64,000 nt of DNA, taken from NCBI RefSeq assembly GCF_003675385.1, contig NZ_RCWZ01000002.1, positions 248,001 through 312,000 of the forward strand, written 5' to 3'. The DNA is from Mucilaginibacter kameinonensis. Lineage in GTDB: Bacteria > Bacteroidota > Bacteroidia > Sphingobacteriales > Sphingobacteriaceae. The notes under the pieces are model-generated. The model saw nothing but the letters and a program-made list of their open reading frames with translations. It was not told where the DNA came from and searched no databases. Within the stretch, counting starts at the first letter, position 1. Every line of letters begins with the position of its first letter. The translations under genes were made by a program, and so were the position numbers. Below are positions 48,874 through 58,192 of this stretch, piece by piece.

Positions 48874-49635
48874 TTACCATCCCCCCTTAAACCCCTCGGT
48901 CAGTGCATTCTGATAATTTTCCATATCAAACGAATATAAGTAGGGGGCCTTGTGTGCGCCGCCTTTGCGTGGTTCTTCAGAACGGTTCAGGATACCAAAA
49001 CCCAGTATCCTTCGCTGAAAATTACGCCTGTCCAGTTTTTTACCTAAAATAGTTTCATACAGCTTTTGCAACTCGGGCATGGTAAATTCCCGCGGCATCA
49101 GGTTATAGCCTATAGGCTGATAGTTGAGCTGAAGGCGCAGGGCATCTAAAGCACTTTTATAGATCTTTTCGTGATCGAGCTGCATTTCGGGCATATCGTC
49201 CAGATCGCGCCAGGCGCAAAGCTCCGAAAATTGATCGGGGTGAGGCGTAACGTCAAAAAAATCAACCAGCGCGTAATAGCCTATCGAAATAAAACGACCC
49301 GAAAACCAATTTTCTTCTTTGGGCAGCATACCCACGTACATATCATTGTGGAACTTTGAGCGATCAGGATCGCCAAATACACGAAACTGCTGCAAAAATA
49401 TTTTATCCAGGCCCGTACGTTCCTGCAAGATCCTTACGGCGGCGTTATCTATATGTTCTTCCTTAAGTACAAAGCCGCCGGGCAGGTACCATTTTTCTTC
49501 GTCGTTGGTTTTCAATAGCAGCACTTTCATTTGCCCTTCGTGAAATCCAAACACAACACAATCAATAGAAATGTGGTTCACGTAGTTTTTACGGGCGTCC
49601 TCGCTATACTCAATAAGTTGCTGTTTACTTAACAT
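48874..49635 (-). CDS. Nudix-related transcriptional regulator (NrtR/AraR-like)
   Basis: 253 residues. N-terminal Nudix fold (about 20-150), but the Nudix box GGFVLKEEHIDNAAVRILQE has RIL-QER instead of RE-x-x-EE, so hydrolysis is unlikely. The C-terminal winged helix (about 170-240: FTMPELQKLYETILGKKLDR, NFQRRILGFGILNRSEEPRK, YLYSFD) is the DNA-binding part. NrtR and Bacteroides AraR are such fused regulators that bind a sugar or nucleotide effector. It is divergent from the GH3 gene, with palindromes in the shared gap. Confidence 0.9.
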   Translation of the reverse strand: MLSKQQLIEYSEDARKNYVNHISIDCVVFGFHEGQMKVLLLKTNDEEKWYLPGGFVLKEEHIDNAAVRILQERTGLDKIFLQQFRVFGDPDRSKFHNDMYVGMLPKEENWFSGRFISIGYYALVDFFDVTPHPDQFSELCAWRDLDDMPEMQLDHEKIYKSALDALRLQLNYQPIGYNLMPREFTMPELQKLYETILGKKLDRRNFQRRILGFGILNRSEEPRKGGAHKAPYLYSFDMENYQNALTEGFKGGW

Positions 49636-49653
49636 TTGTGCTATTGTACAAAT
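49634..49653. promoter_or_regulatory. Weak palindrome over the Nudix-regulator start
   Basis: ATTTGT-N8-ACAAAT covers the regulator's start codon. It shares the GTG...TAC half-site style with the GTGTA-N5-TACAC sites but is not identical. Possible autoregulation. Confidence 0.35.
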
Positions 49654-49687
49654 AAAGTTTGATTTTTTAATTATAATATTTACAATT

Positions 49688-49702
49688 GTGTACTTAATAC
49701 AC
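49688..49702. promoter_or_regulatory. GTGTA-N5-TACAC palindrome upstream of GH3
   Basis: GTGTACTTAATACAC, 5-bp perfect arms and 5-bp centre. A near -7 element TACAATTG (49681-49688) abuts it on the plus strand, as at the susC site, so a bound regulator would block initiation. Confidence 0.55.
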
Positions 49703-49824
49703 TATGAAAAATGCCATAACATGCCATTTTAAAAAACGTCAAAAATATTTGCAGGCGCAATGAAATGCCCTGATTATTAATCATATTTGTTAACCAATTA
49801 TTTACTACCCACATAATTTAAAAA

Positions 49825-52131
49825 ATGAAAAAGTATTTTTCAAGCAGGCTTGTTATAGCTGCGATGCCGTTTTGCGTGGCATTTATGCCCCTTAACAAGG
49901 CATGGGCACAATCCCAATCCGAAGACGCGAAAATGAACGCCTACGTTAAAGGCCTGATGAGTAAAATGACCCTTGATGAAAAAATAGGGCAGCTTAACCT
50001 GGTAACCATTGGGGCAGCAACAACAGGATCGGTAGTAAATAAAGGTGTTGAAGAAAGTATTAAAAAAGGATCGATAGGTGGCGTATTTGGTGTGTGGGGC
50101 ACAGCGCAAACCCGCCAGATCCAGGATATAGCCGTTAAAAACTCAAGATTACATATTCCGCTTATTTTTGGTTTAGATGTAATTCATGGTCACCGTACTA
50201 TTTTCCCTATCCCTTTGGGTATGTCAGCAACCTGGGATATGGCTTTGATCAAACAATCGGCACAAATTGCAGCTAAGGAAGCTACCGGCGAAGGTTTGAA
50301 CTGGGTGTTTTCGCCAATGGTTGATATTGCCCGCGACCCACGCTGGGGCCGTATCTCTGAAGGTTCGGGCGAGGACCCATGGTATGGCTCGCAGGTTGCT
50401 AAGGCAATGGTGCAGGGTTACCAGGGCTCAAACATGAAAGATGCGGATGCAGTTATGGCCTGTGTTAAACACTTTGCATTGTATGGCGGTGCGGAAGCCG
50501 GTCGTGAGTACAACACTGTTGATATGAGCCGCATTAAAATGTACCAGGATTATCTGCCTCCGTATAAAGCAGCGGTTGATGCCGGAGCAGGGAGCTTTAT
50601 GAGCTCGTTCAATACTGTTGATGGTGTGCCTGCAACAGGAAACCAGTGGTTGCTAACCGATTTGTTAAGAAAACAATGGGGCTTTAAAGGTTTTGTAGTA
50701 TCTGACTATACTGCAGTTAACGAGATGACCGCCCATGGTCTTGGCGATTTGCAAACCGTATCGGCCCTTGCACTTAAAGCAGGCCTTGATATGGATATGG
50801 TGGGAGAGGGCTTTGTAAAAACCTTAAAAAACTCGCTTACCCAAAAGAAAATAACCCAGCAAGACATTGATCTGGCTTGCCAGCGTGTATTAGAGGCAAA
50901 GTATAAATTAGGTTTGTTTGCTAACCCATACAAATCAATGGATGCTGACAAGGAAGCTAAAGAAGAATTATCTTCGGCCAATCGTGCTGCAGCAAGGGAA
51001 ATTACCAAACACTCATTTGTTTTATTAAAGAACGATAATCAAACCCTGCCGCTTAAAAAAGGTGGAAGTATCGCGTTGGTAGGCCCCTTGGCCGATAACC
51101 ACCGTGATATGCTGGGCACCTGGGTTATTGCCGGTGAGTGGCAAAAATCGGTAAGTGTAATGGAAGGCATCAAAAATGTTGTGGGTAACAATGTTGCCAT
51201 TAACTATGCTAAAGGCGCTAACATTACTGAGGATAGCCTGTTCATTAAAAGGTTGAACTTTGGTCCGGGTATGGTGTCTTTGGATGCCAAACCTGCCGAT
51301 GAATTGTTAAAAGAAGCAGTTGACGCGGCCAAAAAATCAGATGTGATAGTTGCCGTAGTTGGCGAATCACAAAGTATGTCTGGCGAGTCATCAAGCCGTT
51401 CGGATATTGATATTCCGGAAAGCCAGAAAAATATGCTGAAAGAGCTTTCAAAACTGGGCAAGCCGATGGTAATTGTATTATTTAACGGTCGTCCGCTTAC
51501 CTTAACCTGGGAAGATAAACACGCTAACGCCATTCTTGATGTTTGGGCGCCGGGTACCGAAGCCGGTAATGCGATTGCCGATGCATTGTTCGGCGATTAC
51601 AACCCTGCAGGTAAACTGACTGCTACCTTCCCACGGAGCGTAGGGCAGATACCTATTTATTATAACCACAAAAACACAGGTAGGCCATACAGTGGCGGTC
51701 CGTCAAAATTCAAGTCAAATTATCTTGATATTTCAAATGATCCGCTTTATCCGTTTGGTTACGGTTTAAGTTACACCACTTTTGGCTATAGCGCAGTTAA
51801 CGTAAGCAAAAACAAGTTAAAAGGCAATGAAACTTTAACCGCGACTGTGACTGTAACCAATACCGGTAAATATGCTGGTGAGGAAGTAGTACAATTATAT
51901 ATAAGCGACCCTGTGGCAAGCATCAGCCGTTCGGTAAAAGAACTTAAAGGTTATCAAAAAATAAACCTTCAGCCAGGCGAGTCAAAACAGGTGAGCTTTT
52001 CAATTACACCAGAGCAATTGAAGTTCTATAACAGCCAGCTTAAATACGATTGGGAATCAGGCGAATTTATTGTACAAATAGGAACAAGTTCGGCCGATAC
52101 GAAAAGCGCATCAGTTTGGTGGACTAAATAA
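49825..52131 (+). CDS. bglX: GH3 beta-glucosidase, exported (BglX-like)
   Basis: 768 residues. Signal peptide up to NKAWA-QSQS. GH3 N-domain with KIGQLNLVTIG, LIFGLDVIHGHRTIFPIPLG, SPMVDIARDPRWGRISEGSG, KHFALYGGAEAGREYNTVDM and the nucleophile Asp294 in VVSDYTAVNEM. GH3 C-domain with the AVVGESQSMSGESSSRSDID acid/base region, then a fibronectin III-like domain (about 665-768). Cleaves beta-glucosides or beta-xylosides in the periplasm. Adjacent Nudix regulator and downstream SusCD share a palindrome. Confidence 0.95.
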   Translation: MKKYFSSRLVIAAMPFCVAFMPLNKAWAQSQSEDAKMNAYVKGLMSKMTLDEKIGQLNLVTIGAATTGSVVNKGVEESIKKGSIGGVFGVWGTAQTRQIQDIAVKNSRLHIPLIFGLDVIHGHRTIFPIPLGMSATWDMALIKQSAQIAAKEATGEGLNWVFSPMVDIARDPRWGRISEGSGEDPWYGSQVAKAMVQGYQGSNMKDADAVMACVKHFALYGGAEAGREYNTVDMSRIKMYQDYLPPYKAAVDAGAGSFMSSFNTVDGVPATGNQWLLTDLLRKQWGFKGFVVSDYTAVNEMTAHGLGDLQTVSALALKAGLDMDMVGEGFVKTLKNSLTQKKITQQDIDLACQRVLEAKYKLGLFANPYKSMDADKEAKEELSSANRAAAREITKHSFVLLKNDNQTLPLKKGGSIALVGPLADNHRDMLGTWVIAGEWQKSVSVMEGIKNVVGNNVAINYAKGANITEDSLFIKRLNFGPGMVSLDAKPADELLKEAVDAAKKSDVIVAVVGESQSMSGESSSRSDIDIPESQKNMLKELSKLGKPMVIVLFNGRPLTLTWEDKHANAILDVWAPGTEAGNAIADALFGDYNPAGKLTATFPRSVGQIPIYYNHKNTGRPYSGGPSKFKSNYLDISNDPLYPFGYGLSYTTFGYSAVNVSKNKLKGNETLTATVTVTNTGKYAGEEVVQLYISDPVASISRSVKELKGYQKINLQPGESKQVSFSITPEQLKFYNSQLKYDWESGEFIVQIGTSSADTKSASVWWTK

Positions 52132-52211
52132 TGCCATTTTTAGTGTAATACATTTTTAGCACTTTGTTAAAAATAGCAAAGGTATTTTTTGATAAAGAAA
52201 AATATCCAGAC

Positions 52212-52250
52212 AGCCCCGGTAAATAAATTTTACCGGGGCTGTTTTACTTT
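52212..52250 (+). terminator. Rho-independent terminator of the GH3 gene
   Basis: Perfect 12-bp stem AGCCCCGGTAAA (52212-52223) with TTTACCGGGGCT (52229-52240), then GTTTTACTTTT. Confidence 0.85.
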
Positions 52251-53066
52251 TGAGAAAATGTGTAAAATGCTGTCCTAATGATGTGAAATCGATTGCAATA
52301 AATGTTGTTTGAACATTTATTGGTAGAAAAGTATAGGTTGTGTAAATGTATATTTAACATTTATTATTGATGCTTTGATAATAAATGTTGGTATGACAGT
52401 ATTTATACGTTATGATGATATTTTAACACTTTGATAAATTATGCCAACTATGCCTCTTACATTAAAATCAGATTAAAATTTTGAAAAGCAGGGGCCGGTT
52501 TTACCAATATCTATTGCTTCGATAACTTTTGGAGAACTGTTAAGGAATAATAGCAACATTTTTACAATGCGATATTTTTAAAAAAAATATTATTTTGTTA
52601 ATGAAGTGTTAATGAAATGTTTGCAGTTTGTGATTTTAGCGGTTAAATTGATCTATAAATAATTAATTTGTAAATCTGCTTTTTTTACTTGTGTATACAG
52701 TACACACTAATTACATTAGTTCCATAGCCAATATAAATTTCTGTTTTAGCAGAAAGCGTTCAAAATCTAATATTATTATAACATTTTAACTTTGATGTTG
52801 CTTCAGCAGCGGGAGCACAGAAAAGAAGGTAACACGGATAAAAAGTTTAAAATTTATACGAGAGAAGATCATATGATAAAACCTTTACATTTTTTACTTT
52901 CCGGCATTTCATCTTCAATCAATCTGTTTAACAAGGCCCATCTCACAACAGCCCCGTTCAAACCGGTTACCCGCAAGTGTGCAATTTTTCATTTTAAAAC
53001 ATAGCCACTCCAATTATCGACCAAAAAGCTTAAATCAAATATATTAATCAACTAAATCTCAATCTC
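52251..53066. other. Long AT-rich 5' region of the susC operon
   Basis: 816 bp without a credible gene. Holds the GTGTA-N5-TACAC palindrome (52691-52705) and a near -7 element TACTTGTG (52686-52693) overlapping it, with TTTG at 52667-52670. A start there would give a leader of about 370 nt. A 70-codon ORF at 52792-53004 has poor codon use and is not called. Confidence 0.6.
52691..52705. promoter_or_regulatory. GTGTA-N5-TACAC palindrome upstream of susC
   Basis: GTGTATACAGTACAC, arms extend to TGTGTA/TACACA. Same 5-5-5 architecture as 49688-49702, and again overlapping the end of a near -7 element. Confidence 0.55.
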
Positions 53067-56000
53067 ATGTTTAAAAGTTTACTCCTAAAAGGAAGGTACT
53101 TGGGTTTGCTGCTATGCTGCCTGGTATCTTCATTGGTAGTTACAGCACAAACAAAGTACAAAGGTAAAGTTATCGGCTCCGACGATAAGTTACCTATCGT
53201 TGGCGCATCTGTACGCGTCAAAGGTACGAGCACTGGTACTGTAACTGACGTTAATGGTGATTTCACCTTAACACTGAGCCCGGGCAATACCCTGGTAGTT
53301 AGTTACATCGGTTACCAAAGCACCGAAGTTAAAGTAGGTACCGATTTAAACCTGCGTGTTACACTACAATCGGGCAGCAGTACACTTAACGAAGTTGTGG
53401 TAACTGGTTACACCGCTCAGCGTAAAAAAGATATCACCGGTTCGGTATCGGTGGTTAACGTTGCAACAATGAAATCAGTACCTGCGTCAAACACTGCCAG
53501 CTTACTTCAAGGTACAGCAGCGGGTGTTACGGTAGTAAACTCTGGTAACCCGGGTGCTAATACTACTGTAAACGTTCGTGGTGTGGGCTCTATTTTCAGC
53601 ACTGCACCACTTGTGGTGATCGACGGTGTTCAGGGATCATTAAATGACGTGAACCCTAACGATATCGAATCGATCCAGGTGTTGAAAGACGGTCAGGCAT
53701 CAATTTACGGTGTGCGTGGTTCAAACGGTGTTGTTGTTGTTACAACTAAAAAAGGTAAAAGTGGCGCTGCAACTATCTCTTACGACGCTTACTATGGTAC
53801 TCAAAGGCCATTAAAAGATGGTTTCAAACTTGCGGATACCAAAACTTATGTTGAGGCTATTTACGAATCATATAAAAACAGCCCTAACGCTGACGGCAGC
53901 AGCCCTTTAGCCGGTGGTAATCCACAATATGATCCAGGAAAAACCGGTACCTGGACAATTCCAGATTATATTACGCCAGCTGGTGGTAAAGAAGGTGATC
54001 CAAAAACCAACCCATCAACTTATTTGTTGAATCCATTCACTACTGACAATCAGATCACACGTGCCAATAAACAAGGTACCGACTGGTTTCATGAAGTGTT
54101 TAAACCAGCTCCAATACAAAGCCATAACATTACTGCAAGCGGTGGTAGCGATAAGTCTACTTACTTGATGTCTATTAGCTACCTTAATCAACAAGGTACT
54201 TTAATTGACACTTACTTTAAAAGGTATGCAGCCAGGATAAACACCAATTTTGCTGTTGGCCCGCACATTCGCGTAGGTGAAAATGCTTATATCTTCTACA
54301 AAAGAAGCCCTAACCTTAGCAATAACCAAAACGAAGGTAACGCTATATCATACATTTATCGTGAACCGCCTATTATCCCGGTTTATGATATCATGGGCAA
54401 CTTTGCCGGTACCCGTTCAGGTAGCTTAGGTAACTCAAGCAACCCGGTTGCCGTTCAGGAACGTACAAAAAACAACAGGAACAATAACTGGGATATAACC
54501 GGTAACGTTTATGCTGAAGCTGATTTCCTGAAACACTTTACCATCCGTACCCAGTTTGGTGGTGCAGTTGATAACTATTATTACTATTACTTTACCGTAC
54601 CTGCATACGAAAACTCTGAAGGTAACACTTCAACCAATGGTTTTACCGAGGTTGCAGGCTACAATAGCCAATATACCTGGACTAACACTTTAAACTACAA
54701 ACAACAGTTTGGTAAACACAATATTAGCTTATTAGCTGGTTCTGAGGCTATAACTACTTACAGACGTGGTATCCGCGCAGGTGGTGGTAATTATAATATC
54801 TCGTTTGACCCTAACTATGTAACCGTAGCTAACGGTGCTAACCCACCAAGTAACGGTGTTGATCAGCTTTTTGATTCAGGTTTGCTTTCATATTTCGCAA
54901 AATTGGATTACCAGTTTGACGAAAAATACATCATAGGTGCAACAGTACGTCGTGATGGTTCATCATACTTCTCTCCTGGTCACCAATGGGGTACCTTCCC
55001 TGCGGTAACCGCTGGTTGGAGGATCTCGAAAGAAGCGTTCCTGAAAGATGTAAGCTGGCTTAATGACATGAAGATTCGTGCAAGTTATGGTAGCTTAGGT
55101 TCACTTGCAGGTGTTGAAACCCGCTTAAGCAACGCTTATAGCTTATACGCTCAATCAAACGGCAATGCCAACTATGATATTACCGGTACAGGTAACTCAA
55201 CCGTTACTGGTTTATATCGTATACAACAAGGTAACTTAGCTACTACATGGGAAACTGATAAAATCAAGAACATCGGTTTTGATGCAACTTTGCTTAACAA
55301 TAAGTTGGATTTCACTTTCGAGTATTTCCAAAAATCAGTTACCGGTTTATTATTCCAATCAGGCGACCCTGCAATTGCACTTGCTCCGGCTGCTGTTTCA
55401 AACTTACCATATGTTAACGGTGGTAATATTAAAAATAAAGGTTTTGAGATTGTTACCAGCTATCACGGCAATGTGGGCAGCGATTGGAAATATGATCTAA
55501 GCTTAAACGTGAGCCACTACTCAAACATGGTTACTAATTTGAATGGCCTTAAATACCAGGATCGTAATAGCGGTGGTTCAACCCGTTTACAAAACTTTGT
55601 AAGGTTACAGCCAGGCCAGCCAGTAGGTGAGTTTTATGGATATAAAGTTATCGGTTTGTACCGTGATGCTTCAGACATCGCTGCTTCACCAACCGATGTT
55701 AACGCAAGACCAGGTTTGTTTAAATATGCCGACGTAAATGGCGATGGAAAGATCACTTCTGATGACAAAACATTCATCGGTAACCCTAACCCTAAATTTA
55801 CAGGTGGTTTTACATTTAACCTTAGCTACAAAAACTTTGATCTGAATGCGTTTGTTTACGGTTCATTCGGTGGCAAGATTTTCAATTACATTAAATACTG
55901 GACTTACTTCCCACAAGTATTTACCGGTAACGTAAGTGCCGATATATTAGGTCCTAAAGTTTGGAAACCAGGTGCTGATAACAGCCAGGCAACTATCCCG

Positions 56001-56315
56001 GTATTAACCCGTACTGCTAACGCAGATAACACCGGTGATCCAAACTCATGGTATGTTGAAAGCGGTACCTATGTTAGGTTAAAATCATTAACATTGGGTT
56101 ATACTGTACCTAATTCACAAATCAAAGCTTTGGGTATTAAGAGACTAAGATTTTATTTGTTAGCTAACAACTTATTCACCATTACTAAATACAGCGGTTT
56201 AGATCCTGAGCTTCAGCCTTCAACCTTGACAGATAATACCAGCTTCGGTATCGACTTTGGTAACTATCCTGCCGGTCAGAAGATATACAACATTGGTGTT
56301 AACGCCTCTTTTTAA
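53067..56315 (+). CDS. SusC/RagA-type TonB-dependent outer-membrane transporter
   Basis: 1082 residues. Signal peptide to VVTA-QTKYKG. The carboxypeptidase-regulatory-like domain is at about 30-110 (GKVIGSDDKLPIVGASVRVK, GDFTLTLSPGNTLVVSYIGY). A TonB-box-like segment follows (LNEVVVTGYTAQRKKDITGS), then the plug with DIESIQVLKDGQASIYGVRG and NGVVVVTTKKGK. The 22-strand barrel ends PAGQKIYNIGVNASF. Imports oligosaccharides with SusD. It heads an operon with susD 28 bp downstream. Confidence 0.97.
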   Translation: MFKSLLLKGRYLGLLLCCLVSSLVVTAQTKYKGKVIGSDDKLPIVGASVRVKGTSTGTVTDVNGDFTLTLSPGNTLVVSYIGYQSTEVKVGTDLNLRVTLQSGSSTLNEVVVTGYTAQRKKDITGSVSVVNVATMKSVPASNTASLLQGTAAGVTVVNSGNPGANTTVNVRGVGSIFSTAPLVVIDGVQGSLNDVNPNDIESIQVLKDGQASIYGVRGSNGVVVVTTKKGKSGAATISYDAYYGTQRPLKDGFKLADTKTYVEAIYESYKNSPNADGSSPLAGGNPQYDPGKTGTWTIPDYITPAGGKEGDPKTNPSTYLLNPFTTDNQITRANKQGTDWFHEVFKPAPIQSHNITASGGSDKSTYLMSISYLNQQGTLIDTYFKRYAARINTNFAVGPHIRVGENAYIFYKRSPNLSNNQNEGNAISYIYREPPIIPVYDIMGNFAGTRSGSLGNSSNPVAVQERTKNNRNNNWDITGNVYAEADFLKHFTIRTQFGGAVDNYYYYYFTVPAYENSEGNTSTNGFTEVAGYNSQYTWTNTLNYKQQFGKHNISLLAGSEAITTYRRGIRAGGGNYNISFDPNYVTVANGANPPSNGVDQLFDSGLLSYFAKLDYQFDEKYIIGATVRRDGSSYFSPGHQWGTFPAVTAGWRISKEAFLKDVSWLNDMKIRASYGSLGSLAGVETRLSNAYSLYAQSNGNANYDITGTGNSTVTGLYRIQQGNLATTWETDKIKNIGFDATLLNNKLDFTFEYFQKSVTGLLFQSGDPAIALAPAAVSNLPYVNGGNIKNKGFEIVTSYHGNVGSDWKYDLSLNVSHYSNMVTNLNGLKYQDRNSGGSTRLQNFVRLQPGQPVGEFYGYKVIGLYRDASDIAASPTDVNARPGLFKYADVNGDGKITSDDKTFIGNPNPKFTGGFTFNLSYKNFDLNAFVYGSFGGKIFNYIKYWTYFPQVFTGNVSADILGPKVWKPGADNSQATIPVLTRTANADNTGDPNSWYVESGTYVRLKSLTLGYTVPNSQIKALGIKRLRFYLLANNLFTITKYSGLDPELQPSTLTDNTSFGIDFGNYPAGQKIYNIGVNASF

Positions 56316-56343
56316 TGTGTGACAAATTTTTAATATAAAAGTT

Positions 56344-58113
56344 ATGAAAAAAATTCAAATGAAACTGATCATACCAATAGTGTTACTGTTGGTGTGCCTG
56401 GTGTATGCGTGCCGCAAGGATATGCTTAACAGGCCGATACTTCAGAGTTTAAGCCCGAATATTGTGGCCAATAAAACAGGTGTTGAAAGTTTATTGATTG
56501 GTACATATTCTTTGCTTGACGGTGTGGGTGGTAACGGTGGCGGTATTGATGCCGCCGGTTCAAACTGGCTGTTTGGTAGCGTTGCCGCAGGCGATGCTTA
56601 CAAAGGTTCAGAACCATCAGACGGTGGTAACGACGCTTTACCTGTTGGTAACTTTACCTATTCTACTTCTAACGTTTACATCAAATCAAAATATCAGCTT
56701 TGCTTTAACGGTGTAAGCCGTGCTAATGACGTTTTACGTACACTTCCTTTAGCAAAAGATATCGGTGCTGATGACGTTAAAAGGATTACAGGCGAGGCTC
56801 GTTTCTTAAGAGGCTATTACTACATGGAGCTTAAGAAAATGTACAACATGATTCCTTATATCGATGAAACACAAGCCGATGCCAACCAGCCTAACGATAA
56901 GGACATCTGGCCTAATATCGAAGCTGATTTACAGGCAGGTATTGATAATATCCCTGCTACTCAATCACAAAAAGGCCGTGCTAATAAATGGATTGCTATA
57001 GCTTACATGGCAAAAGCCAAAATGTTCCAGCACAAATTTGCGGATGCCAAAGCGTTATATGACAACCTGATTCCTAACGGTACAAAACCAAGCGGCGATC
57101 ATTTTGCATTGAACGATAACATGCAGAAAAACTTTAGCCCTCAGGCAGGTCAGAAAAACAGTGTTGAATCTGTTTTTGCTGCTCAGGCTTCTGTTAATGA
57201 TAACTCAGGCGGTAATAATGGTAATACCGGTGATGAGTTGAACTTCCCTTATAACAGCGGTCCTGGTGCATGCTGCGGTTGGTTTAACCCTTCACAGTCT
57301 TTAGGTAACTCTTTTAAAACCGACGCTAATGGTTTACCATTGTTTACTACATATAATAGTGGTAAAAAAGTAAGTGGTAAAACTGATCCGTATACAGGTA
57401 CAGTAGATCCACGTATCGATGTTACTATGGGCCGTCCTAATATACCATACCTTGACTGGGGCAATCCTCCGGCAAGCTGGATCCGTGACCCTACGGATGG
57501 TGTTTTCAATCCACGTAAAAATGTTTACTCATCTGCAGAAAAAGGCACTAACTCAAGTACTGAAAACTATTGGGCTGCTAACGAAGTCACCTCAAACAAC
57601 GTAAACTTAATGCGTTGGAGCGATGTACTTTTGATGGCTGCTGAAGCTGAGGTTGAAGTTGGAAGTACCGATAAAGCACTGCAATATGTTAACATGGTAC
57701 GTGCCCGTGCTGCAAATCCGGTTTGGTGGGTTTACAAAAACTCTCCTTATGATCCGTCAAAATCTGAGTATACTGTAAAAACAGATCCTGCCGACAATTA
57801 TTTGGTTAAACCATACCCTGCAGGCGCGTTTGCTGATAAAACCTATGCCCGTACAGCTATCCATTTTGAGCGTAAACTTGAATTGGCCATGGAAGGACAG
57901 CGTTTCTTCGACTTACAACGTTGGGATCAGGGTACAGGCAGCATGGCTGATGAGATCAATGCTTTCTTTGCATATGATATTAACACTAACTCGCAGCTTA
58001 ACGGTGCTCACTTTACTAAAGGTAAAAACGAATATTACGCAATACCTCAAAGTGAAATTGACCTTTCTGGTTCAACTGGTGCATCAAAACTGAAACAAAA
58101 TCCTGGTTATTAA
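56344..58113 (+). CDS. SusD/RagB-type surface glycan-binding lipoprotein
   Basis: 589 residues. Lipobox CLVYAC gives lipidated Cys23, exported to the cell surface. SusD helices: ITGEARFLRGYYYMELKKMY, WIAIAYMAKAKMFQHKFADA, LMRWSDVLLMAAEAEVEVGS, and the C-terminal FERKLELAMEGQRFFDLQRW. It caps the SusC barrel and captures the glycan. The sugar cannot be read from the sequence. A terminator hairpin follows the stop. Confidence 0.97.
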   Translation: MKKIQMKLIIPIVLLLVCLVYACRKDMLNRPILQSLSPNIVANKTGVESLLIGTYSLLDGVGGNGGGIDAAGSNWLFGSVAAGDAYKGSEPSDGGNDALPVGNFTYSTSNVYIKSKYQLCFNGVSRANDVLRTLPLAKDIGADDVKRITGEARFLRGYYYMELKKMYNMIPYIDETQADANQPNDKDIWPNIEADLQAGIDNIPATQSQKGRANKWIAIAYMAKAKMFQHKFADAKALYDNLIPNGTKPSGDHFALNDNMQKNFSPQAGQKNSVESVFAAQASVNDNSGGNNGNTGDELNFPYNSGPGACCGWFNPSQSLGNSFKTDANGLPLFTTYNSGKKVSGKTDPYTGTVDPRIDVTMGRPNIPYLDWGNPPASWIRDPTDGVFNPRKNVYSSAEKGTNSSTENYWAANEVTSNNVNLMRWSDVLLMAAEAEVEVGSTDKALQYVNMVRARAANPVWWVYKNSPYDPSKSEYTVKTDPADNYLVKPYPAGAFADKTYARTAIHFERKLELAMEGQRFFDLQRWDQGTGSMADEINAFFAYDINTNSQLNGAHFTKGKNEYYAIPQSEIDLSGSTGASKLKQNPGY

Positions 58114-58144
58114 TTAACCATTGATTTTAAAATATTTAACTTTA

Positions 58145-58173
58145 GGTGGAGATATTTATCTCCACCTTTTTTT
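58145..58173 (+). terminator. Intra-operon terminator after susD
   Basis: Perfect 10-bp stem GGTGGAGATA (58145-58154) with TATCTCCACC (58157-58166), followed by TTTTTTT. It should lower expression of the FG-GAP/haloperoxidase genes relative to SusCD. Confidence 0.85.
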
Positions 58174-58192
58174 ATAGTTTACTAACCAAATA

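Noticed and set aside
52792..53004. 70-codon ORF upstream of susC
   Set aside because: Starts in a run of AT-rich leader DNA, has no recognisable domain and atypical codon use; more likely part of the susC leader.
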